Notes: generated by a model not told the origin, from the sequence alone. A stretch of DNA of 53,451 nucleotides from Candidatus Symbiothrix dinenymphae (GCA_001417715.1 BBRT01000105.1:1-53451), one strand, 5' to 3'; numbered from the stretch's first letter, positions 8,610 to 17,293 are shown. A program made the numbers and translations.

Positions 8610-9757
8610 CCTAATTCATCATATTGGTTATAAATATCATCTATTGTATCAGATAGTGGGTTGGTATTTATCAACTTCACGTTCTGTGCTTTCAAATCGT
8701 AAATTTTTCCTTCATCTATCTGATAAACAGCAATATCATCATAATTCAAACTTGCGCCTTCGACTAATGTCTTTTTGTCATAAGCCTTAATTAGCAAATT
8801 TAGATGATTGATAATGTATGGACTATGTGTAGATAAGAAAATTTCTATTTTGTTTTTATTATCGACAAAACTTTTATTTACAATTTTATTTATCAATTGG
8901 CACTGGGCATCAGGATAGAGGCTTAATTCAGGCTCTTCGATATGAATATAAATCTTCTTATCTATATCGTCCAAATTTTGGACGGGTTTGAAATCCTTTA
9001 ATTTACCTGTTTTTGCCACATATTGTATGGCTGAACGGTCGAATGCGTCTTCAAAATGAAAATTTTCGGAAAAATATTCCATAATAAGCACGATAGGAAC
9101 TGTATTTTGAATGCCGGAAGAACTGTTTTTGTAGTCTATCTCAAATTCATCCTCCCCTACAGACACAATGGAATATTTTTTACCTAAAGTGGTTTTCTTT
9201 ACTTTAACTTTTAGGTTTAGAAAATCTAATGGCATTTCCTTTAATTCCTCAGTAGCTAAATCAAAATCACCATAAACTTCATGAAAATAAAAGCCTAAAT
9301 ATGCACCCTTAGACGATGCTCCCTTATCTGCCCATAAGGGAATTATATTTCTTGTTTCGGAGATAAAACTGATTTTATTGAAATTAATGAACTGTTTGGC
9401 TATCAATTCTTTTGGAACAACCAATTTATTATTTCTATAGACTATTTCATATTTATATTTTTCGTCAAATATAGCTGTGTAAATAATTTCAGTATCATTT
9501 TTAATAAATTGCTCAAATCCACAATTTTTTAAATAAAGTTTAGTATTGAACGCAAACGGAACTTTGGTTATATTACTATGCTTTAAATAAGACCTTATAT
9601 TACATATTTTATATAGCCACCTAAAAAGAGCCACCGCTTTCATAAGCGTACTTTTTCCACTTCCTGATTCTCCAATCAGCACCGTGAACGACTTAATGTC
9701 TTCTATAAAAATATCTTTTATAGGTCCCAAATTCCTTATAATTATGGACTCTTTCAT
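8606..9757 (-). CDS. AAA/ABC-type ATPase (SMC/OLD-like), defence-associated fold
   Basis: A 383-residue cytoplasmic ATPase of the SMC/RecF/OLD-like group (AAA_15/AAA_21 type). All nucleotide-binding motifs are visible: Walker A GESGSGKST near residue 30, a signature-like NSSSGIQ near 230, Walker B IYIHIEEPELSLYP, and the H-switch FLSTHSPYIINHL. There is no TOPRIM nuclease domain as in full OLD proteins. The effector may therefore be the 209-residue protein encoded next, with which it overlaps by 4 bases. The gene starts 25 bases after the efflux adaptor stop, without a visible promoter, so it appears co-transcribed with the pump. Its AT-rich composition contrasts with the neighbours. Confidence 0.85.
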   Translation of the reverse strand: MKESIIIRNLGPIKDIFIEDIKSFTVLIGESGSGKSTLMKAVALFRWLYKICNIRSYLKHSNITKVPFAFNTKLYLKNCGFEQFIKNDTEIIYTAIFDEKYKYEIVYRNNKLVVPKELIAKQFINFNKISFISETRNIIPLWADKGASSKGAYLGFYFHEVYGDFDLATEELKEMPLDFLNLKVKVKKTTLGKKYSIVSVGEDEFEIDYKNSSSGIQNTVPIVLIMEYFSENFHFEDAFDRSAIQYVAKTGKLKDFKPVQNLDDIDKKIYIHIEEPELSLYPDAQCQLINKIVNKSFVDNKNKIEIFLSTHSPYIINHLNLLIKAYDKKTLVEGASLNYDDIAVYQIDEGKIYDLKAQNVKLINTNPLSDTIDDIYNQYDELG

Positions 9758-9782
9758 TTCATTGTTACACTTTAATTCTTAA

Positions 9783-10886
9783 TTAATTTATCACCACCGG
9801 CAACCCATCCCGCAACTGCATAATGCCGCTCACAATCAGCGTATCGCCCGGACTCAGCCCTTCCAACACCTGAATTTCTGACTCGGAGCGGATGCCTTTG
9901 ATGAGTTCTATCTGCTTGGCTTTGCCGTTGGCGTAGAGGTAGGCTATGCTTCGTCCCATTTCGGCTATGACGGCTTCGCTGGGCACCAATAGGGCGTTTT
10001 TTAGTTCTTTTGACTTGATTTTTACCCATGCCGATTTGCCCGGTTTCAGCTTGCTGCCGGAATTGGCGAAGCGGGCACGCACTTTGAGGCTTCGCGTGTT
10101 CAAATCCACCCGCGACTCTACGGCGTAAATCACTGCTTTGTAATTAGTTAAATCGGGCGGCGTTTGAAATTCGATGTTGATGCCCGGACGGATGGTGTTG
10201 ACATAGGCCTCATTCACGGAAAATTCGATTTTCAGCGGCGTTATCTTCGTGAGCGTAGCAACGATGGTCGAAGGCGACACATAAGCCCCTTCGCTCACGG
10301 TGCGCAACCCAATTTTACCCTCGAAAGGTGCACGCAGTTCGGTTTGGTCAATCTTCGACTTGACCAAATCAATGTCGGCGTGCAGTTTCGCCAACTCCGT
10401 ATTGACCTGCTCGTAAGCCTCTTTGCTGACGGCATCTTTTTCCAGCAGCGATTTTTGACGAAACACCTGGTCTTCCGACAGCGGAATTTGCGCCTCCAAC
10501 TTCTGCAATTCTGCCAACAGCGGCTTGTCATTGATCTTCGCCAAGAGTTGCCCTTTCGTCACAGAAGTGCCTTCCTCAAAGAAAATCGCAGTGATTTTCC
10601 CCGCCGTTTCAAACGTCAAATCCACCTCCTCATCAGGCATCAAACTGCCGGTCTCCATAATGTAATCGACCAGTTCGCCCGGCTCAATCACCTTCACATT
10701 GACATTCAAAGGCGCACTTTTGCCTCCGGCATACATAGGCAGGGGACGTTGCGCCCCCGCATCGGATTTTCCATCTGCGCCCGACTTCTTTTTGAGGGAC
10801 GGATAAAACGCATAACCCAAAATCAACAAGGCAATCACAACCAGCGAGCCTATCTTGATAGCTTTATTCATCTGTTTATATTTCAT
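9783..10886 (-). CDS. RND efflux membrane-fusion protein (AcrA/HlyD-like)
   Basis: The periplasmic adaptor linking the RND pump to an outer-membrane channel. After an N-terminal membrane anchor (IGSLVVIALLILGYAF) come a biotinyl-lipoyl-like half, an alpha-helical hairpin (LQKLEAQIPLSEDQVF to IDLVKSKIDQ), and the second lipoyl strand set AEFEGKI-like (LRAPFEGKIGLRTV). A beta-barrel and membrane-proximal domain follow, ending DTLIVSGIMQLRDGLPV. Possible starts are ATGs at 10910, 10886 and 10871; all keep the anchor, and the last gives the most compact N-terminus. The pump gene lies downstream but is separated by the ATPase/partner pair. Confidence 0.93.
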   Translation of the reverse strand: MKYKQMNKAIKIGSLVVIALLILGYAFYPSLKKKSGADGKSDAGAQRPLPMYAGGKSAPLNVNVKVIEPGELVDYIMETGSLMPDEEVDLTFETAGKITAIFFEEGTSVTKGQLLAKINDKPLLAELQKLEAQIPLSEDQVFRQKSLLEKDAVSKEAYEQVNTELAKLHADIDLVKSKIDQTELRAPFEGKIGLRTVSEGAYVSPSTIVATLTKITPLKIEFSVNEAYVNTIRPGINIEFQTPPDLTNYKAVIYAVESRVDLNTRSLKVRARFANSGSKLKPGKSAWVKIKSKELKNALLVPSEAVIAEMGRSIAYLYANGKAKQIELIKGIRSESEIQVLEGLSPGDTLIVSGIMQLRDGLPVVIN

Positions 10887-10941
10887 TGTATTGTTATTTT
10901 TTATTTGCAAACAAAATTGTTACATTGGCGAGCAAGGGTGT

Positions 10942-11250
10942 TTAGTGTAACTGCCTGATGGATTCTGGATTTTTTCTACACACCCATATATGTGTAATAA
11001 TGACCCGTTTGCCATCCACAAAATAAATTATCTTGTATCGCCCTTTCAAGGCAACCAAAGAGCGAAAACAGTATTCCGTAGATTCAATCAGAGGTTCTAC
11101 GGCAAATATTGTGGCATAGAGGGTGAGTTTGTTCACTTCATCTAAATTTCGGTTATATATCTTCGCCGCAAGTTGCTCATCTTGCATTGCAATATACTCG
11201 TAGATTAAGTCCAAATCATTTTTAGCATCCTCCCACCATTCAATGTTCAT
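10942..11250 (-). CDS. ParE/RelE superfamily toxin
   Basis: A 102-residue type II toxin of the ParE/RelE fold. The sequence begins IEWWEDAKNDLDLIYEYIA, contains the typical strand pair YKIIYFVDGKRVIITHIW, and ends in a basic-polar tail. ParE members poison DNA gyrase and RelE members cut mRNA on the ribosome; sequence alone does not decide which. The antitoxin gene lies directly upstream and overlaps by 4 bases. It is followed, 31 bases before its ATG at 10910, by the efflux operon. Confidence 0.85.
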   Translation of the reverse strand: MNIEWWEDAKNDLDLIYEYIAMQDEQLAAKIYNRNLDEVNKLTLYATIFAVEPLIESTEYCFRSLVALKGRYKIIYFVDGKRVIITHIWVCRKNPESIRQLH

Positions 11251-11435
11251 AACACTTTTTTTCGCTTAATTTGTTCATGCGGGATCAATCGCCGACCGGC
11301 TTTGTAGTCTGCAATGCCTCGCTGCACTCGCTCATTCAGTTCCACAACAGAATACTGGCAGGGCGGTTGTTCCAAAACTAAGTCTGCGCCGCCATTCCAT
11401 CCTGTTTGTTGATTCACTTTAAGTTGTCCATACAT
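11247..11435 (-). CDS. Antitoxin partner of the ParE-like toxin
   Basis: A 62-residue protein starting MYGQLKVNQQTGWNGG. I do not see a complete DNA-binding domain, but the C-terminal half (VVELNERVQRGIADYKAGR, then IPHEQIKRKKVL) resembles the toxin-binding tail of small ParD-like antitoxins in Bacteroidota. The ATG at 11435 is preferred because the promoter -7 element sits at 11460-11467, inside any longer reading. Gene order antitoxin-toxin with a 4-base overlap is the usual arrangement. Confidence 0.75.
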   Translation of the reverse strand: MYGQLKVNQQTGWNGGADLVLEQPPCQYSVVELNERVQRGIADYKAGRRLIPHEQIKRKKVL

Positions 11436-11459
11436 AATTGTATCATTTTTATAACTCCG

Positions 11460-11467
11460 CAAAGGTA
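11460..11467 (-). promoter_or_regulatory. Promoter of the ParE-type toxin-antitoxin pair
   Basis: TACCTTTG on the minus strand lies 24 bases upstream of the antitoxin ATG. Confidence 0.75.
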
Positions 11468-11611
11468 GGCATTTTTTTTTATCTACCAAACAGGCAAATA
11501 GTTTTTAGTTTTTTTAGTTTTCGCGATATTATCACATTTTGACCACGAATTTCACGAATTTTGTTTTGAATTTGAATTATTTGTAATTTTTGTGTGATTT
11601 TCAGAGCAAAT

Positions 11612-12397
11612 TTAAGGTTGCCCTGACTCAGCACCCCGTGCTGCCACAACAGTCGCTACAAACGCCTTATTCTTATGCACTTTTTTGAGTGCTACTTGGG
11701 CGGCTTCCTGGTGCGAGCCTTTTTTGGAATAGCCGGTGCCTCTGCCGGCTTCCACACCGTTGAGGCGGACTATGCTGTTGAACAGGAAGTGGTGTTCACT
11801 TTTCAGCCAGCTCGTTTCCACGTCATACGACAGTGTCACGTGGCGGCGTTGCGACCATTCGAGGAGTTTGGACTTGAAATTGACCTCTTTTTTGATTTCC
11901 GCTTCGATGTTGATATGCCGATTGAGGATTTTTTCTTCGATGAAACGCCGTGCTTTGCGATAGCCGCAGTCCAAATACACCGCACCGATAAACGCCTCCA
12001 AAGTGTTGCCATAGATGTGGCTGTTATTGCTGGGGGTTTGCGAGGTTTTGAAGAGTAAGTTGCCTAATCCCAGCTCATTACCTATCCTGTCAAGTGTTTC
12101 GCGTTTGACAATTTTTGAGCGCGTTGTGGTCAAAAAACCTTCCTTTTTGTTGGGAAATTTTCTAAACAAAATATCAGCTACGATAGAGTCCAGAATAGAA
12201 TCGCCGAGAAATTCCAACCGCTCATTGTCGTGCAAAGCTCGATTGCGCTTTCTCACGTTGAAAAACGATTTGTGGCGCAACGCCTCTTCGTAAAGCGAAA
12301 TATCGCTTGGGAAGAATCCAAGTATCTGATACAGAGCAAAATAAAACTCTTTTTTGGGGTGAAAAAAGAGCCTTATGTGTTTCCAAAATGTTTTCAT
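11612..12397 (-). CDS. rnc: Ribonuclease III
   Basis: The double-strand-specific endoribonuclease that processes rRNA precursors and structured mRNAs. Residues 1-170 form the RNase III domain, with the signature NERLEFLGDSILD and the second catalytic acidic segment NTLEAFIGAVYLDCGY. Residues from about 180 form the dsRNA-binding domain (NFKSKLLEWSQRR, then GVEAGRGTGYSKKGSHQEAA). At 261 residues it is slightly longer than E. coli RNase III because of a basic N-terminal extension. It is third in the acpP-fabF-rnc order conserved in Bacteroidota, with a dispersed repeat copy in the gap after fabF. Confidence 0.96.
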   Translation of the reverse strand: MKTFWKHIRLFFHPKKEFYFALYQILGFFPSDISLYEEALRHKSFFNVRKRNRALHDNERLEFLGDSILDSIVADILFRKFPNKKEGFLTTTRSKIVKRETLDRIGNELGLGNLLFKTSQTPSNNSHIYGNTLEAFIGAVYLDCGYRKARRFIEEKILNRHINIEAEIKKEVNFKSKLLEWSQRRHVTLSYDVETSWLKSEHHFLFNSIVRLNGVEAGRGTGYSKKGSHQEAAQVALKKVHKNKAFVATVVAARGAESGQP

Positions 12398-12403
12398 TTA
12401 TGT

Positions 12404-12431
12404 GTCATTGCGGGCTTGAGCCGCAACCCCA
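12404..12431. repeat. TTGCGGGCTTGA dispersed repeat copy between fabF and rnc
   Basis: GTCATTGCGGGCTTGAG followed by CCGCAACCCC is one copy of a palindromic repeat seen at seven places in this window. It occupies most of the 42-base gap between fabF and rnc. Confidence 0.85.
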
Positions 12432-12439
12432 TGTTTTTT

Positions 12440-13705
12440 TCATTTCACAAATTTTTTGACTATCACGCAGGCGTTGTGTCCGCCGAAGCCGAATGTGTTG
12501 GAGAGGGCTGCGTTTACTATCCGCCTTTGAGGTTCGTTGAATGTGAAGTTCAACTTGGGGTCCAGTTCGGGGTCGTCATCGCCCGCTGCGTGGTTGATGG
12601 TTGGCGGAACGATGTCGTTTTGCACCGACAAAATGCACGCCATCGCTTCGAGCGCACCGGTGGCACCGAGCATGTGACCGGTCATCGACTTGGTCGAACT
12701 GATATTCAAGTTGTAGGCACTCTCGCCAAACACTTCCTTAATCGCCTTCACTTCCGACGGGTCGCCAACCGGCGTTGAGGTGCCGTGTACGTTGATGTAG
12801 TCAATCTCCGAAGGTTGCATATTGGCGTCTTTCAAGGCGGCTTTCATCACCAGTTTGGCTCCCAATCCTTCCGGATGCGAAGCCGTCAAGTGGTAAGCAT
12901 CGCCCGAAGAGCCACCTCCAACTACCTCTGCGTAGATTTTTGCACCGCGAGCCAGGGCGTGTTCCAATTCCTCAAAGATGAGAGCCACACCGCCTTCGCC
13001 CATCACAAAGCCATCGCGACTGGCACTGAACGGACGAGAAGCCGTTTCCGGTGAGTCGTTGCTGACCGACAAGGCATTCATGGCGTTGAACCCACCAATG
13101 CCCGAAATAGTGACGGCAGCCTCTGCGCCACCGGTAATGATGGCATCCGCTTTGTCCAAACGAATGCTGTCGAAAGCGGAAATCGCTCCGGTGGTGGAGG
13201 AAGCACACGCAGAAACCGTCCCAAAGTTCGGTCCGTGGATTCCAAATTCCATAGAAATATGCCCTGCGGCAATGTCGCTAATCATTTTAGGGATGAAAAA
13301 CGGGTTGATGCGCGGACCATTTTCTTCATTTTGATAGTAATAGCCGACTTCCTGTTCAAATGTGCCGATGCCTCCGATGCCGGAAGAGAAAATCACGCCT
13401 ACACGGTCGCGGTCAGTCTTTTTATAGTCTAATAACCCGGAATCTTTTACGGCTTCTCTGGCGGCAACGACTGCGAATTGGGAATAACGGTCCAATTTTC
13501 GCCCTTCCTTGCGGTCAAAGTGCTCATTCGGGTCAAAATCTTTGACTTCACATGCAAACTGAGTCTTGAATTTGGATGCATCAAACAGCGTGATAGGACC
13601 GGCACCGCTTACTCCCTTCAACAAGGCATCCCATGTCTCCGGTGCAGTCTTCCCCAACGGGGTGATGGCTCCCAAACCTGTTACAACTACTCTTTTTAAT
13701 TCCAT
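12440..13705 (-). CDS. fabF: Beta-ketoacyl-ACP synthase II
   Basis: The condensing enzyme of type II fatty acid synthesis, adding a two-carbon unit from malonyl-ACP to acyl-ACP in the cytoplasm. The 421-residue thiolase-fold protein opens with RVVVTGLGAITPLG. It carries the nucleophilic cysteine in VSACASSTTGAI, the first histidine in NVHGTSTPVGDPSE, and the second in SMTGHMLGATGALE. The acpP gene lies 52 bases upstream, so the carrier protein and the enzyme that uses it are made together. Confidence 0.97.
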   Translation of the reverse strand: MELKRVVVTGLGAITPLGKTAPETWDALLKGVSGAGPITLFDASKFKTQFACEVKDFDPNEHFDRKEGRKLDRYSQFAVVAAREAVKDSGLLDYKKTDRDRVGVIFSSGIGGIGTFEQEVGYYYQNEENGPRINPFFIPKMISDIAAGHISMEFGIHGPNFGTVSACASSTTGAISAFDSIRLDKADAIITGGAEAAVTISGIGGFNAMNALSVSNDSPETASRPFSASRDGFVMGEGGVALIFEELEHALARGAKIYAEVVGGGSSGDAYHLTASHPEGLGAKLVMKAALKDANMQPSEIDYINVHGTSTPVGDPSEVKAIKEVFGESAYNLNISSTKSMTGHMLGATGALEAMACILSVQNDIVPPTINHAAGDDDPELDPKLNFTFNEPQRRIVNAALSNTFGFGGHNACVIVKKFVK

Positions 13706-13757
13706 AGTGTTGAAAATTTAATGCCGGGGCGCGATGAATCGCGCCCCTGGCATCGTT

Positions 13758-14003
13758 TTATGCTTCATTAGCATGCTTTTCGATGTAAGCGATAGAACTG
13801 CCCACCGTTTGGATGGTCTGCGCTACATCATCAGGGATAGGTTTCATGCCAAATTCCTTTTCGAAATCCATGATCAACTCTACCGTGTCCAAAGAGTCGG
13901 CACCCAAATCATTGATAAAGTTAGCCTCAGGCGTAACTTCCGACTTCTCAACGCTAAGCTTATCAGCGATAAGATCTTTAACTCTTTCTGCAATTTCTGA
14001 CAT
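13758..14003 (-). CDS. acpP: Acyl carrier protein
   Basis: An 81-residue acidic four-helix carrier that tethers growing acyl chains on a phosphopantetheine arm. The attachment serine lies in [15 protein letters not shown], the canonical DSL motif. The N-terminal helix is [15 protein letters not shown] and the total length is normal. It is the first gene of acpP-fabF-rnc and has its own promoter at 14058-14065, leaving a leader of about 50 bases. Confidence 0.98.
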   Translation of the reverse strand: MSEIAERVKDLIADKLSVEKSEVTPEANFINDLGADSLDTVELIMDFEKEFGMKPIPDDVAQTIQTVGSSIAYIEKHANEA

Positions 14004-14057
14004 AATTTTAAAATTTTTAATTAGTGAATATTATTTATTGCTTTACTTTTGCGGCGA

Positions 14058-14065
14058 CAAAGGTA
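14058..14065 (-). promoter_or_regulatory. Promoter of acpP-fabF-rnc
   Basis: TACCTTTG on the minus strand lies 54 bases upstream of the acpP ATG. Confidence 0.8.
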
Positions 14066-14177
14066 AGGCATTATTTTTAAACAAAAAAATTTTTTAACAT
14101 AAAAATGCACACAAATTGAAAAAATGTGCAATGATTTTTCGTATGTCATTATGACTGTGGCATTAACGAATGTAAGT

Positions 14178-14807
14178 TTATTTTCGACCAAAATCGGCGG
14201 GGATTTCGCCCCAATTTTCGGTGTCCCACTTGATAATAACCGTCGTGAAGGTGTTGGCGTGCAGCCAATGCTCCGCCCGCTCCACGAGTTCGGACACAAA
14301 CGGGTTGGCTATCCGGGGGTCGAGCTTCGTCTTGCACTTCTTTTGCCGCACCCACGAAATGGCTGTTATGCTGTCCGTATAGATAGGCTGGGGCGAATTT
14401 TGCTGTTTCAGCATCGCCAACCCATGCACAAGAGCCAAAAATTCGCCGATGTTGTTGGTGGAATTCTTGAACGGTCCCTTGCGAAAAAGTTCCGCACCCG
14501 TTGCCGTGTCCACCCCGCGATATTCCATCGTACCCGGATTGCCCGAACAGGCGGCATCAACGGCAATGCTGGGATAAATGATTGGCGATGAGCCGGTTGC
14601 AGCATCGACCGGCACACGCGATGCCCCCACCTTTTTCCCAATATAGTCCCACGGACCGGCTTGATAGGCTTCCACCGCCTCCTCGCGAGTGGCAAAAGAC
14701 TTATACTGCGGCCGGTTGAAGCCATCCACCTGCCGCTTGCAAGTCAGCCAATCGCCATAAACGCCCGGCTCCACGCCGTTCCAAACGACATACCATTTGC
14801 TTTTCAT
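14178..14807 (-). CDS. rnhA: Ribonuclease H1 with viroplasmin-like N-terminal domain
   Basis: This enzyme removes RNA from RNA-DNA hybrids. Residues 1-55 are a caulimovirus-viroplasmin-type hybrid-binding domain (KWYVVWNGVEPGVYGDW, then YKSFATREEAVEAY). Residues from about 75 form the RNase H fold: IAVDAACSGNPG with the first Asp, NNIGEFLALVHGLAML with the catalytic Glu, and IYTDSITAISWVR with the next Asp. The final Asp is expected near the C-terminus around IIKWDTENWGE. Two-domain 209-residue forms are common in Bacteroidota. It is followed by the HMA gene only 8 bases upstream, possibly in one transcript. Confidence 0.93.
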   Translation of the reverse strand: MKSKWYVVWNGVEPGVYGDWLTCKRQVDGFNRPQYKSFATREEAVEAYQAGPWDYIGKKVGASRVPVDAATGSSPIIYPSIAVDAACSGNPGTMEYRGVDTATGAELFRKGPFKNSTNNIGEFLALVHGLAMLKQQNSPQPIYTDSITAISWVRQKKCKTKLDPRIANPFVSELVERAEHWLHANTFTTVIIKWDTENWGEIPADFGRK

Positions 14808-14815
14808 CTACATCA

Positions 14816-15133
14816 TCACAATTTCGCTGCGGTCGCCCCGACAATTTTTGCACTATACCCCAATTTTTCAAAGGCGGCAATCAGTTTTTCATCGGAATTT
14901 TTGCGGGGGTTGTAAGTAACCGTCACCGTTTGTTTTTCCAAATCCACCTTCAGGTCTTTCACGCCCTTTTCGAACGCAATGTTGCCCTCGATGCGCTTTC
15001 GGCAATGGTCGCCGTGCATCGTTTCCACCGCAAACACCGTAGTTGTGTCCGCATTCTTGGCACTACTCTTTTGTGCCGTCACCACGCCTGTCACTCCCAG
15101 CAACAGTGCGCAAATAATAACTAACTTGTTCAT
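14816..15133 (-). CDS. Periplasmic heavy-metal-associated (HMA) domain protein
   Basis: A 105-residue exported protein with an N-terminal signal peptide (LVIICALLLGVTGVVTAQ) and one ferredoxin-like HMA domain. Related proteins bind soft metals through MxCxxC. Here the loop reads METMHGDHC, so the first metal-binding cysteine is Gly (GGC, one base from TGC) while the second is kept. A C-terminal LGYSAKIV strand closes the fold. It lies downstream of a TonB receptor on the same strand, which suggests a metal-related role, but binding ability is doubtful with one cysteine missing. Confidence 0.85.
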   Translation of the reverse strand: MNKLVIICALLLGVTGVVTAQKSSAKNADTTTVFAVETMHGDHCRKRIEGNIAFEKGVKDLKVDLEKQTVTVTYNPRKNSDEKLIAAFEKLGYSAKIVGATAAKL

Positions 15134-15170
15134 TTTTATAATTTTTAATTCTTAATTTAATTTTTAATTC

Positions 15171-17165
15171 TCAAAATTTCTGCAAATTCCACCTTGCACC
15201 CACATAAATGCGCCGCCCGTCAATCGGTCCCCACACCATTGAGGCATCAAAATTGGTGCCGGTGGGGTTGCTTGCCTCTATAATCGGATTTTGTTGCTTG
15301 AAATTTGTCAGATTTTCTGCACCGAGATAGATTGACCAGCCTCTGAAAAATTTTGTTACCTGCGCGTTCAAAATCGGATAGGCTTTAAACTCCTTGTCCC
15401 ACAACGGATTGTCCTCGTCCGGGTCTGGCAGGCGACCGCCGCCGTTGAGTTGGGTGGTGAAGTCGAATTGCCATTTTTTCAGTCGCGTTCGATATGAAGT
15501 TGTCAGCAGCGATTTGTAGCGACTTGTCAACGGTTTTTCGCGCAATTTGCCGCCGATGCTTGTTTTGGCATCGGTGATGCGGTGGGCTGCCGTGAGTGTC
15601 CAGCCCCGCAAAAGCTCGTAGGATGCCTCCAATTGGATGCTGTTGGCGTAGGATTTCCCGTCCAAATTGGCAATAGTTGCCTTGTGCGGGTCGCTGTCCA
15701 AATCCGTGACAACCTGATTGCTGAAATCGGTGCGGTAAAACTCCCCATTTAGTGTCAATTCCTTGTCAAACAGCGGAATATGCGCCGTTGCATTCACGCC
15801 GTAGTTCCACGCCTCCTCCTGCTTCAAATTGTCATTGATGGTCAGTGCCCGATTGCTCGCCAAAAGATAGCTGTTTTCCGCCAAAGCATTAGGCGACCGG
15901 TAGCCCTTGCCCACCGAAGCGCGAACATAAAACGACTTGGAAAAATCAAACTTCGTATGCAAACGCGGCGTGAGAAAATTGCCGTACCGCGAACTGTAAT
16001 CATCGCGCAGACCCAGCAAAACAATGATTTTGTCGTGCAATTTCAAGGAGTATTCGGCAAAAATGCCGGGCACATTTTCGATGAAAACACCCCCCTGAGG
16101 GAGATTTAGAGGGCTGTATTCATTAATATTGTCCCTGTTGAAACTCGCGCCCACCGACAGTTTATTACCGTCATTAAAACCGGTAGCAAAAGTCAAATTG
16201 GCGTACAAATTAGACTGCTCGGCATCGTAGGTTTTCAAACCATAACGTGCATCTTGCTCGTGATATGAACCGCTGATAGCCAAGCCGATACTGCGCTCTT
16301 TTTCGCTGTCGAGAATGATGCCGTTGCGGGTATAAAACTCGTAGCGGTTGGTCGCGATGCCGATTTTGTAGGGGTCAGGCATTTCGCGGATTTGCCCGCC
16401 TTCGCGGTCTTCGTGCAGGTAGCGCAGCAAACTGTACGACATAAACTTGCCGTTGCGGTAGTCCCATTTGTTTAACACATTGTACTGCTTTGCTTTAGGC
16501 TGGTCGAGAAAACCGTCGCCGTTCCTGTCCCACTCGCGCGTATCGTTATCGACATGCGCTAAAAGGATGGTCGAGAGATTGTCGTTGAGCGTCACGGAGG
16601 CGTTGGCATTGGCTTCCATGCGGCGCATATCGCTGGCATAGACGTTTAAGCCCAGCGGCTCCTCCGCATTGGGTTGCAGATGCACCACATTGATTTGCCC
16701 CGTCAGTGCCTCGTAGCCGTTGAGCACCGACGACGTGCCTTTGGACACCTGAATGCTCTCCATCCACGGTCCCGGCGTGTAGCCCAATCCAAACGGCGCG
16801 GCAATTCCCCGCAGCGTGGGGACGTTCTCCGCCAGCATCTGCACATAAGTCCCCGACAGCCCAAGCAACTTAATCTGTTTGGCACCGGTAGCCGCATCGC
16901 TGTAAGACACATCCACCGAAGGGTTCGTTTCAAAACTCTCGGAGAGATTGCAGCAAGCCGCCTTCTGCAACTCCTGCTTGGTGAGTTTCTGCGTGTCAAA
17001 AATCGAACTGCGCATCTTAATCAGCCCCGGAGCGCGGTGCACAACGTGAAATTCCTCTAATTGCCGCTCCTGCGGCTCTGCAACAGAGTCATTTTCAGCC
17101 TGTTGCGCTTGTATTGATAGTGTGCTTATTGAAAACAATAAGGCGATAAATTTTATTTTGTTCAT
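15171..17165 (-). CDS. TonB-dependent outer-membrane receptor
   Basis: A 664-residue outer-membrane beta-barrel with an N-terminal plug, importing a substrate energised by TonB. The signal peptide is MNKIKFIALLFSISTLSIQA. The plug spans about residues 40-200 (ETNPSVDVSYSDAATGAK, VSKGTSSVLNGYEALTGQ), and the barrel ends NLQKF with the terminal Phe used in outer-membrane insertion. I chose the ATG at 17165 because it directly begins the signal peptide. Its neighbours are an HMA protein downstream and a Cys/His-rich small protein upstream, pointing to a metal or metallophore substrate rather than a glycan (there is no SusD partner). Substrate remains inferred. Confidence 0.94.
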   Translation of the reverse strand: MNKIKFIALLFSISTLSIQAQQAENDSVAEPQERQLEEFHVVHRAPGLIKMRSSIFDTQKLTKQELQKAACCNLSESFETNPSVDVSYSDAATGAKQIKLLGLSGTYVQMLAENVPTLRGIAAPFGLGYTPGPWMESIQVSKGTSSVLNGYEALTGQINVVHLQPNAEEPLGLNVYASDMRRMEANANASVTLNDNLSTILLAHVDNDTREWDRNGDGFLDQPKAKQYNVLNKWDYRNGKFMSYSLLRYLHEDREGGQIREMPDPYKIGIATNRYEFYTRNGIILDSEKERSIGLAISGSYHEQDARYGLKTYDAEQSNLYANLTFATGFNDGNKLSVGASFNRDNINEYSPLNLPQGGVFIENVPGIFAEYSLKLHDKIIVLLGLRDDYSSRYGNFLTPRLHTKFDFSKSFYVRASVGKGYRSPNALAENSYLLASNRALTINDNLKQEEAWNYGVNATAHIPLFDKELTLNGEFYRTDFSNQVVTDLDSDPHKATIANLDGKSYANSIQLEASYELLRGWTLTAAHRITDAKTSIGGKLREKPLTSRYKSLLTTSYRTRLKKWQFDFTTQLNGGGRLPDPDEDNPLWDKEFKAYPILNAQVTKFFRGWSIYLGAENLTNFKQQNPIIEASNPTGTNFDASMVWGPIDGRRIYVGARWNLQKF

Positions 17166-17207
17166 TGTGTTTTTTTTAATTGATGTTTTTAATTTGATTC
17201 GTTCAAG

Positions 17208-17290
17208 TTGCACGCAGATGACGCAGATTTAATAGATTTACGCAGATAATCTGCGTAAATCTGCGCTTAATCTGCGTCATCTGCGTGCAA
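17208..17290. repeat. Long inverted repeat of CGCAGAT units
   Basis: Two arms of about 40 bases built from CGCAGAT/ATCTGCG units meet near 17248. The outer 22 bases (TTGCACGCAGATGACGCAGATT) pair perfectly with the right edge. It occupies the gap between the 120-residue protein gene and the TonB receptor and would form a strong hairpin in the leader of the receptor mRNA. A dispersed Bacteroidota-type repeat or an attenuator are both possible. Confidence 0.85.
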
Positions 17291-17293
17291 AAA

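Noticed and set aside
4940..10886. Complete tripartite efflux operon with TolC
   Set aside because: No outer-membrane factor gene is present; the genes after and before are unrelated.
10164..10958. 264-codon plus-strand ORF opposite the efflux adaptor gene
   Set aside because: Antisense shadow of the HlyD-like gene with no domain and no promoter.
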